Assembly (NCBI GenBank): GCA_947176075.1
Contig: CAMWPG010000008.1
Span: 1-36,065 of the forward strand
Length of the DNA: 36,065 bases
Direction of reading: 5' to 3'
From: an uncultured Ruminococcus sp.
GTDB lineage: Bacteria; Bacillota; Clostridia; Oscillospirales; Ruminococcaceae
This document shows positions 29,524 through 36,065 of the stretch, one piece after another. Positions within the stretch are counted from its first letter, which is position 1, and each line of letters begins with the position of its first letter. The position numbers and the translations under genes were made by a program. The notes beneath the pieces were generated by a model. It did no database searches, was not told the origin of the DNA, and worked only from the letters and a program-made list of their open reading frames with translations.

Positions 29524-30620
29524 AGCAGCATACCTCCTATAATAGTAATTATCAGAGTCAATACTGCCAAAAGCGCACCACAGAATCCAAAGAGCTTTCC
29601 AAAACTAAGCGGAGGAGTTCCGGCAAGCTTGCCTGTCTGCGCATTCATCGCAAAGCTATAGATCTTGTCGTTATGCTTATATGTCATGAACCATACGGGC
29701 ATAAGAGCATATTCACGGTTCACATTTTTATAGTTTATATTCAGCTGCTCAGCCTTAGTTCCGCTATAACCCTGCAAGGTCTCATGTATTTTCTGCCTAC
29801 AGCCTTCGTTAATACGGGTTCTTGCCCGATCTATTACCTGTTCCCATGAAACATCGTACTTTTCAGCCATAAATCCGCTGAGGTATTGCATAGAAAAATC
29901 ACGCATTTCACGGTAATTATAAGGCTCTATAGCATCCATAAGAGCATCCTCTATCTTACTTGCTCCGTCTGACGGTACTCTTTCAAATGGAAATATACCG
30001 TTTCTCTTAACTGCAAATTCACTTATCTCAGTGATATTATAGTCACCTGATGTCCAGTGACGTTTCTTCTCACCTATACAGGAAAATTTTGCATCTGCTT
30101 CGCAGCTTGTAAGCCAGAAAGGAACATATACTCCGCTCATTTTTTCAAGCTGCTGCTTTGATTTAAATGCAGATGGCAAAAACCACCTTTTTCTACACCA
30201 TGCCTTAAATTTTTCGACAGCTTTTTCTCTGGGAATTGCAAAAGGAATAACAAAATTCGGCTTGTATTGTCCTGTAAGCCGTCCTGCCAGCACAACAGGA
30301 TTATGACAATAATAGCAAAATGATGCCGCTGTAGTATCATCTGCAATTATCTGAGCTCCACAGGAATCACAAGTATATAGTTTGGTATGTTCTGTGAATT
30401 CATTATTATCATCAAATTCCGGAAAATCATTTTCATTTTCAAGAGTCTTGGCGTTTGGATCGGCATTTTCCTCAGCCATCTTGTTGACTTCTTCATACAT
30501 TTTGGCGATCTCAGACTCTTCAAAGAAGCTGCCGCAGTAATCGCAGCCGAACTTCTGCTGTTCCGGCTTGAATACCAACTCACCGCCGCAATAAGGGCAT
30601 TTATATTGCACTGCGTTCAA
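29520..30620 (-). CDS. TFIIB-type zinc-ribbon membrane protein
   Basis: YKCPYCGGELVFKPEQQKFGCDYCGS, a second CDSCGAQI...CYYC ribbon, C-terminal TM. Overlaps the TPM gene by 4 nt. Confidence 0.8.
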   Translation of the reverse strand: MNAVQYKCPYCGGELVFKPEQQKFGCDYCGSFFEESEIAKMYEEVNKMAEENADPNAKTLENENDFPEFDDNNEFTEHTKLYTCDSCGAQIIADDTTAASFCYYCHNPVVLAGRLTGQYKPNFVIPFAIPREKAVEKFKAWCRKRWFLPSAFKSKQQLEKMSGVYVPFWLTSCEADAKFSCIGEKKRHWTSGDYNITEISEFAVKRNGIFPFERVPSDGASKIEDALMDAIEPYNYREMRDFSMQYLSGFMAEKYDVSWEQVIDRARTRINEGCRQKIHETLQGYSGTKAEQLNINYKNVNREYALMPVWFMTYKHNDKIYSFAMNAQTGKLAGTPPLSFGKLFGFCGALLAVLTLIITIIGGMLL

Positions 30621-30649
30621 AGGATACCATCCCTTTCTGTTAAATATTC

Positions 30650-31918
30650 TTATGCGCGCTTATTTCCACAGTTTGTACAGAAATTACCCTTGTTCAATGT
30701 ACCGCAGGAACATTTCCATTCACCCGCTGTCTCAGGCTTTTTGCTGCCGCAGTTAGTACAGAAATTACCGCTGTTCGCCTGACCGCAGGAGCATTTCCAT
30801 TCACCTGCAGGAGCTGGCTTCTTGCCGCCGCAGTTCGTGCAGAAATTTCCTGTATTAGTCTGACCGCAGGAACATTTCCAGCCGTCTGCCGCTGCCTGAT
30901 TCTGCGCTGCTGCCTGCTGCTGCATCTGCATTTGAGCCATATTGGCATTAGAGGACGCTCCCATGAATCCGCCTGCATTCTGCATTCCCATGCCCATAGC
31001 CATAAATGCCTGACCTGCACCGGCAGAATTACTTCCAGCAGCTTCCATTCCTCTTGCAACAGAACCCTGTACATAGCCCTCTCGGATAGTCGGATCTGAA
31101 AGCATTGCGCCCTGATTACGCATATTGATAAGCTTCTTGCTTTCCTCGTCATAGCTTATGCTTGCAATGCCAACAGAAGATATCTCAATACCACGAACAT
31201 TTTTCCAATCCTCGTCCAGAACATCGCCCATATATTTTGCAAGCTTCATTCCCTGTGACGGAAGTGTTGAAATACGTACACCGTCAACCGACATCTGATT
31301 TACAGCGCTTGACAGAGCGTTCAAGAACTCAGCGTTAAATTGCTCGCTTATATCCTCAAAATCCACACGATCCTTATTACGTGCCGTACATTCCATATAA
31401 AACTTCAGAGGATCTGCAACCTTTACTGAATATGTACCATGGCAGCGCAGGAAAAGCTCTGCATTATAGAAATTATCAAAATACTGTACAGCATTTCTTG
31501 TTCCAAACTTAATACCTCTGATCTCAGCCAGATTTACAAAATAAACCTGTTGAGCGCTTGAAGGCTGACCTCCAAACTTGAATCGCTTGAATGTATCTTT
31601 AAGCGTATCGCCGAACTGACCATTAAAGAGAGACGGCGCAGAAGACATAAACACCTCATAATAGCCTGCTTCAGCAGTATAATCGATGATCTTTCCGTCC
31701 TCAACAAGGAACATCATCTGATTAGGTCCAACTACTATCTTAGAGCCGTTGGATATTACATTTTCGTTACCCTTTTTATTACTGCTTCGCTTGTTGTTTA
31801 CCTGTACTCCACGGCACATAATGGTAGTAGGTCCCATTTCAGCCGCCTGAATATAATCAAGCCATGAATCTGCAAGCTGTCCTCCAACAGCACCTACTGC
31901 CGCTTTAATAAGTCCCAT
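30650..31918 (-). CDS. SPFH/Band-7-type (YdjI/'virion core protein'-like) protein with three tandem C-terminal zinc ribbons
   Basis: MGLIKAAVGAVGGQLADSWLDYIQA start with RBS GGAGG, SPFH-like body, three WKCSCG...NFCTNCG repeats. Confidence 0.85.
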   Translation of the reverse strand: MGLIKAAVGAVGGQLADSWLDYIQAAEMGPTTIMCRGVQVNNKRSSNKKGNENVISNGSKIVVGPNQMMFLVEDGKIIDYTAEAGYYEVFMSSAPSLFNGQFGDTLKDTFKRFKFGGQPSSAQQVYFVNLAEIRGIKFGTRNAVQYFDNFYNAELFLRCHGTYSVKVADPLKFYMECTARNKDRVDFEDISEQFNAEFLNALSSAVNQMSVDGVRISTLPSQGMKLAKYMGDVLDEDWKNVRGIEISSVGIASISYDEESKKLINMRNQGAMLSDPTIREGYVQGSVARGMEAAGSNSAGAGQAFMAMGMGMQNAGGFMGASSNANMAQMQMQQQAAAQNQAAADGWKCSCGQTNTGNFCTNCGGKKPAPAGEWKCSCGQANSGNFCTNCGSKKPETAGEWKCSCGTLNKGNFCTNCGNKRA

Positions 31919-31983
31919 AATAATTTCCTCCATAAACAAAAGTAAGTTTAATCAAATCATTTTATAATAATAAAATATATCTT

Positions 31984-32012
31984 ATTATATCACATATATT
32001 TAACCTTTGCAA
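31984..32012 (-). promoter_or_regulatory. Promoter of the SPFH/zinc-ribbon/TPM cluster
   Basis: Minus strand TTGCAA - 17 nt - TATAAT. Confidence 0.6.
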
Positions 32013-32074
32013 GCATTTTTTGATTTTATTTTCATGGTTCATTTTTGGGAAAAATTATTTCAATAAACAAACTA

Positions 32075-32104
32075 AAGGCAGTGCTTAAAGCACTGCCTTA
32101 TTTT
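32075..32104. terminator. Intrinsic terminator between SPFH and DUF378 genes
   Basis: aaggcagtgc-ttaaa-gcactgcctt followed by atttt. Confidence 0.75.
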
Positions 32105-32309
32105 AGCCAACTTCTCTGACTGCCTCCCGACGAAACAGGAGTGAAATGCACCATACAGCGCATATAGCTACAATAATATAGACAGCACGGCTGAGGAGAG
32201 AATCTGCTCCGCCAAAAAGCCATGCGACCAGATCAAACTGGAAAATACCTATAAGTCCCCAGTTCAGTCCTCCTACAATAAGAAGGATCAATGCAAGCTT
32301 ATCCCACAT
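32103..32309 (-). CDS. DUF378-family small membrane protein
   Basis: MWDKLALILLIVGGLNWGLIGIFQFDLVAWLFG. Confidence 0.92.
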   Translation of the reverse strand: MWDKLALILLIVGGLNWGLIGIFQFDLVAWLFGGADSLLSRAVYIIVAICAVWCISLLFRREAVREVG

Positions 32310-32490
32310 AAAATTCACCTCTTTCCGAAGCAATAGGTTTGAGCTCCGCTTTTATTATGACTCGCTTTTGTTGTTCATATTCAGAAAAAAGCAAGGAAAT
32401 CTCTGCAAAATGCATGAATTTATTTTATTTGAAAAATGTGTGCAGAATAAACAAAGCGAGCAGCTGCGGGTAATTTTTTTCCAAAATCCC

Positions 32491-32519
32491 TTGACTACAT
32501 ATCTGAAATCGTGTATAAT
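32491..32519 (+). promoter_or_regulatory. Strong SigA-type promoter of candidate sRNA
   Basis: TTGACT (32491-32496) - 17 nt - TATAAT (32514-32519). Confidence 0.75.
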
Positions 32520-32525
32520 AATCGT

Positions 32526-32645
32526 AGTGAGAGTAATCCATATTTATTTTGAATTATTATCACTCGTTTTGTTGTCTCCTTTCTTTTGTTCTATTTTTTT
32601 ATACTTTTTGTTTAATCCGGAGTTTTTAACTCCGGTAATTTTTTT
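32526..32645 (+). ncRNA. Candidate stand-alone small RNA
   Basis: Promoter at 32491 and terminator ccggagtt-ttt-aactccgg-taattttttt at 32617-32645, with no convincing ORF between. Confidence 0.55.
32617..32645 (+). terminator. Intrinsic terminator of candidate sRNA
   Basis: 8-bp stem ccggagtt/aactccgg, 3-nt loop, T-rich tail. Confidence 0.8.
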
Positions 32646-32738
32646 GTATTGTTTATGGTATGCATCTATTGACACATCACTGCATATTCTGCTATACTAA
32701 AGGTAAAAATATAAGCATTACAAGGAGACATGTATATT

Positions 32739-33503
32739 ATGAAACTTCTTTTTATCGGAGATGTTGTCGGCAATGCCGGCTGCCAATTCGTACAAAACAA
32801 CCTGCATCGGCTAAAAAATGAGCATGAAATAGATATAACTGTAGTAAACGGAGAAAATTCTGCTCAGGGAAACGGTATTACAAAATATTCGGCACAGCAG
32901 CTGTTTAATGCAGGCGTCGATGTTATAACTACAGGCAACCACTGCTTCAAAAGACGTGAAGCGTTATCTATATATGATAATAGCGCTATAATTCGTCCTG
33001 CTAATTACCCTGATGGCTGCGCAGGACGCGGCGTATGCAGACTGGATCTCGGAAAAACACAAATAGCTGTTATAAATCTCTCAGGTACTACCTATCTTGA
33101 TCCGCTGGATAATCCGTTTACCTGCATTGAAAATATACTTGAAAATATTGATACTCCTAATATTTTTGTGGATTTCCATGCAGAAGCTACTGCTGAAAAA
33201 AAAGCAATGGGGCATTTTCTGACAGGCAAGGTCACAGCGGTAATGGGCACTCATACCCATGTACAAACGGCAGATGAGATCATTTTAGGTTCTCATACAG
33301 GCTATATAACAGATACAGGAATGACAGGTCCTGAGCTTTCAATTTTGGGCGTAGACATTCAACCGGCTCTTGACAGATTCCGTTTTAGATTCCCTACTCG
33401 CTTTACAGAGGCATCATCACCATGCTTTCTTAATGGCATAGTTATCACTTTTAATGAAAAAAATGGCAAATGCACAAAAATCGAGAGAATTATTATTAGA
33501 TAA
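32739..33503 (+). CDS. ymdB: YmdB-family metallophosphoesterase (TIGR00282-type)
   Basis: MKLLFIGDVVGNAGCQFV, VNGENSAQGNGIT, TGNHCFKRREAL, MGTHTHVQTADE. Start at 32739. Promoter TTGACA-18-TATACT just upstream. Confidence 0.95.
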   Translation: MKLLFIGDVVGNAGCQFVQNNLHRLKNEHEIDITVVNGENSAQGNGITKYSAQQLFNAGVDVITTGNHCFKRREALSIYDNSAIIRPANYPDGCAGRGVCRLDLGKTQIAVINLSGTTYLDPLDNPFTCIENILENIDTPNIFVDFHAEATAEKKAMGHFLTGKVTAVMGTHTHVQTADEIILGSHTGYITDTGMTGPELSILGVDIQPALDRFRFRFPTRFTEASSPCFLNGIVITFNEKNGKCTKIERIIIR

Positions 33504-33526
33504 TGCACAAAATTATTGGAAAAGGC

Positions 33527-33555
33527 TTGCAATTTTATTAGAGTTGTTGTATAAT
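33527..33555 (+). promoter_or_regulatory. Probable spoVS promoter
   Basis: TTGCAA - 17 nt - TATAAT. Confidence 0.6.
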
Positions 33556-33628
33556 ATAAAATGCAGGAAATGCTTTTCTATTTGACATATTAAAAAATGA
33601 ATTACAATTTTTATGAGGAGGTCATAAC

Positions 33629-33889
33629 ATGGAAATTTTGAAGGTATCATCACATTCATCCCCTAATTCTGTAGCAGGTGCTATTGCGGCTGTGATTCGT
33701 GAGAAGAAAGTCGTAGAAGTACAGGCAGTCGGCGCTGGTGCAGCTAATCAGGCTGTAAAGGCTATTGCCATTGCACGTGGATATCTTGCCCCTATTGGCG
33801 TTGATCTGGTATGCATTCCTGCATTTGCAAATATTCAGATCGACGGCGAAGAGCGTACTGCTATCAAGCTTATCTGCGAAGAACGCTGA
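33629..33889 (+). CDS. spoVS: Stage V sporulation protein S
   Basis: MEILKVSSHSSPNSVAGAIAAVIREKKVVEVQAVGAGAANQAVKAIAIARG. Confidence 0.97.
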   Translation: MEILKVSSHSSPNSVAGAIAAVIREKKVVEVQAVGAGAANQAVKAIAIARGYLAPIGVDLVCIPAFANIQIDGEERTAIKLICEER

Positions 33890-33956
33890 CGAATATGGGT
33901 ACAGAAACGCTGCTGAAAGGTGGCGTTTTTTTGTATAGCGGCATTAATGCCGCCTT

Positions 33957-34118
33957 AGAGCCTGTTTAGTATCTTTTTATGTGCGGATTTTCGAGCATAA
34001 TTTTGCTGAGGACAAGGCAAAAATCCGCAAGCAGGCTGTCGCCTTACAAGGATTTTTAACGAAGTTATCGGCAAAATTTACCGAAAAGATGTGTGAAAAA
34101 AGATACTAAACAGGCTCT
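33957..34118. mobile_element. 162-bp MITE, possibly derived from an IS5-group element
   Basis: Perfect 22-bp TIRs agagcctgtttagtatcttttt / aaaaagatactaaacaggctct. TTA on both sides of the GAGCCTG...CAGGCTC core. No transposase. Confidence 0.8.
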
Positions 34119-34160
34119 TATAATATGGTGACAAGCCATAATTTGAAAGGAGAAAAATTT

Positions 34161-35474
34161 ATGGACATCGACGACGGTCGATTAGGGTGCTGCCTGATAG
34201 CTGCTGCTGTTCTGCTTTTGATACATGGGTATATAGCAGCAATTCAGGCAGCACTGGACAAAATTCGTCCGAAAGTGAAAAATCTTGCGGAAAAAGACAA
34301 AGTTTTCAGAAAGATAGCAAAACATCTCGAAAAAAACAGAAAGCTCGAAATAACATTTCTGACAGAACAAGGTCTGAGCGCTGCTCTTATTACGTTCATA
34401 ATCTATCGCATCGGCTGGCAGTTTATGCTTCCGCTGCTTATAAACGACTGCGGACTTGATAATTTTCTGTCAAAAGTTCTCACAATACTTACTGTATTTC
34501 TTGCAGCGGCATTTCTCACTGCACTTTGCAACGCTGTAGCATCAAGAATAGGTATGAAGAAATCAGAACAGATTATGCAAAAAAGCAGTCGGATGATAGA
34601 TTTTATAGTAGTGATTTTTATGCCGCTTAGTGTACTTGTAAGAGGTGTTGACTGGATACTCGGCGGCGGCGAATATGATGGGGAAGATCTACAGGTGACG
34701 GAAGAAGATTTTCTCATGATGGTTGATGCCGGAAACGAAACAGGACTTATTGAAGAGAACCAGAGGGATATGATAAACAACATCATAGACTTTGAGGATG
34801 TTACCATCACAAATGTAATGACACACCGTACAGAGCTTGTTGCGATAGACGTTGACATGAAGATAAGCGATGTAGTATATCTTGCAATGAACGAGGGATA
34901 TTCAAGAATGCCTGTATATAAGGACTACATTGACAATATTATAGGAATACTTATGGTCAAGGATCTTCTGGGACTTATCGGTGCTGAAGATATATCGCAT
35001 TTTAGTGTAAAGCATTTTGTCAGACCTGCGCTGTTTGTGCCGGAGACGGCAAAATGCAAGTATGTTTTGGAAGATATGCTAAGAGATAAAGCGCAGCTTG
35101 CTGTAGCAGTAGATGAATACGGAGGTACAGCAGGCATTGTTACGATGGAGGATCTTCTTGAAGAAATAGTGGGCAGCATACGTGATGAGTATGACGACGA
35201 GGAGATAGAAGTTCGTGATATGGGTTCTGGTTTATTCACTATAGAGGGAAATGCTGATCCGGAAGAGACCCTCAGTCAGCTCGGTATAGCCTTACCCGAG
35301 GAACAGGACGGTGACACGAAGTTTGACACTATGAGCGCATGGCTCGTGGAGCTTTTGGGAAGAATACCAGACGAGGACGAAAATTCTGAGATAGTATATG
35401 AAAATGTTAGATTCACCGTGCTTTTAATGGAGGATAATTGGATATCCAAGATCAAAGCAGAGATATTGAAATAA
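34161..35474 (+). CDS. CNNM/CorC-family (hemolysin-like) transporter with CBS pair
   Basis: DUF21-like TM region, CBS region (VMTHRTELVAIDVDMKISDVVYLAMNEGYSRMPVY), CorC_HlyC-like C-terminus (EEIVGSIRDEYDDEE). Start at 34161 with RBS AAAGGAG. Confidence 0.92.
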   Translation: MDIDDGRLGCCLIAAAVLLLIHGYIAAIQAALDKIRPKVKNLAEKDKVFRKIAKHLEKNRKLEITFLTEQGLSAALITFIIYRIGWQFMLPLLINDCGLDNFLSKVLTILTVFLAAAFLTALCNAVASRIGMKKSEQIMQKSSRMIDFIVVIFMPLSVLVRGVDWILGGGEYDGEDLQVTEEDFLMMVDAGNETGLIEENQRDMINNIIDFEDVTITNVMTHRTELVAIDVDMKISDVVYLAMNEGYSRMPVYKDYIDNIIGILMVKDLLGLIGAEDISHFSVKHFVRPALFVPETAKCKYVLEDMLRDKAQLAVAVDEYGGTAGIVTMEDLLEEIVGSIRDEYDDEEIEVRDMGSGLFTIEGNADPEETLSQLGIALPEEQDGDTKFDTMSAWLVELLGRIPDEDENSEIVYENVRFTVLLMEDNWISKIKAEILK

Positions 35475-35480
35475 AACGAA

Positions 35481-35519
35481 AAAGTCCCCGGAATTGCTGA
35501 TCCGGGGACTTTACTTTTT
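35481..35519. terminator. Bidirectional intrinsic terminator
   Basis: aaagtccccgga-attgctga-tccggggacttt with T/A-rich flanks between convergent genes. Confidence 0.88.
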
Positions 35520-35653
35520 TGCGTGTTTACTTTGCTTAAACACAGCTTCTCTTTACTGCTTTTATTATACTATAAATATATTATAAAGTCAATAATAAAT
35601 TTGCAATTTCAGAAAAAATTTCTCGATCGTGAGACTGCTTTTCTTGCAGGGGA

Positions 35654-36065
35654 TTATCTTAAACTTGCTTTAAGCAGAGTTAAATCAAATATATTTACTC
35701 TTCCATCGCTGTTAATGTCAGCAATCTGTAGCTGTTCTGAGGTGAGATTTTTGAGATTTAGAAGATACTTTTGAAGGAGGACGGCATCGCTCATTGAGAG
35801 AGTTGCATCGGTGTTTAGGTCGCCTAAGATAAAGGTAGTTCCTATTCCTGCTGAGCCGCCACTCGCTGTACCACTCACTGTAACTGAAAAATTATCTTTA
35901 TATGTGTTTCCATTTAAAATATATGATACGTTTACATTTGATTTTCCAGCTTTTGAAAAATCGTAGCTATAAATAACTTTATCAGTAATATCCCTGAATG
36001 TGTCTACTGAATAAATTTCTCTTACAGAAATACCAGTTAAGTTTATTTCATCTCCTATATTATAA
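35654..36065 (-). CDS. C-terminal part of a secreted dockerin-containing protein (Ig-like segment plus type I dockerin); 5' end outside window
   Basis: GDLNTDATLSMSDAVLLQKYLL...ADINSDGRVNIFDLTLLKASLR duplicated dockerin motif. The frame is open upstream of the track start (...NVNVSYILNGNTYKDNFSVTVSG). Confidence 0.85.
   Translation of the reverse strand, partial: YNIGDEINLTGISVREIYSVDTFRDITDKVIYSYDFSKAGKSNVNVSYILNGNTYKDNFSVTVSGTASGGSAGIGTTFILGDLNTDATLSMSDAVLLQKYLLNLKNLTSEQLQIADINSDGRVNIFDLTLLKASLR

Noticed and set aside
30694-31152. 152-aa minus ORF overlapping the SPFH gene
   Set aside because: Alternate frame of the zinc-ribbon repeats and Gln/Ala-rich region. The SPFH frame is clearly coding.
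32368-32700. 110-aa ORF upstream of ymdB
   Set aside because: It spans two promoters and a terminator and has a low-complexity hydrophobic translation. The sRNA interpretation fits better.
34125-34160. CNNM/CorC start at 34125 (MVTSHNLKGEKF)
   Set aside because: The RBS AAAGGAG lies at 34146-34152, so the ATG at 34161 (MDIDDGRLG) is better supported.

Overview
The window looks like a chromosomal segment from a cellulosome-type Firmicute (Ruminococcus-like; a dockerin lies at the right edge). Taxonomy is inferred from protein style, not from a search. Positions 1 to about 6334 are an AT-rich mobile region. It holds a truncated Thr-rich surface-type protein, a small membrane protein, and a minus-strand operon of a Replic_Relax-type winged-helix protein, a VirD4/TraD-like ATPase and an M48/HtpX-like peptidase. 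Upstream of that operon are a 193-bp nested palindrome and an end-proximal array of three GCATTC-N4-AGCAAC sites spaced exactly 51 bp apart. The region ends inside feoB, which is cut off at the conserved GKQALTM|CMGFGCN position. Positions about 6335 to 36065 are core chromosome: a Gld-like ABC transporter operon, gltX, the rimP-nusA-ylxR-ylxQ-infB-rbfA-nrnA-truB-ribF operon, an orphan solute-binding lipoprotein, metG, an aspartokinase, spoVT, a TPM/zinc-ribbon/SPFH cluster, a DUF378 gene, ymdB, spoVS, a CNNM/CorC-family gene and a partial dockerin protein. Non-coding signals include a candidate sRNA unit at 32491-32645, a 162-bp MITE at 33957-34118 with 22-bp TIRs and a TTA duplication, a 34-nt palindromic repeat present twice, and a 150-bp structured intergenic element. 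The most interesting candidate system is the feoB-inserted element with its unusual origin-like and end-like DNA architecture. No tRNA, rRNA or CRISPR array was recognised.
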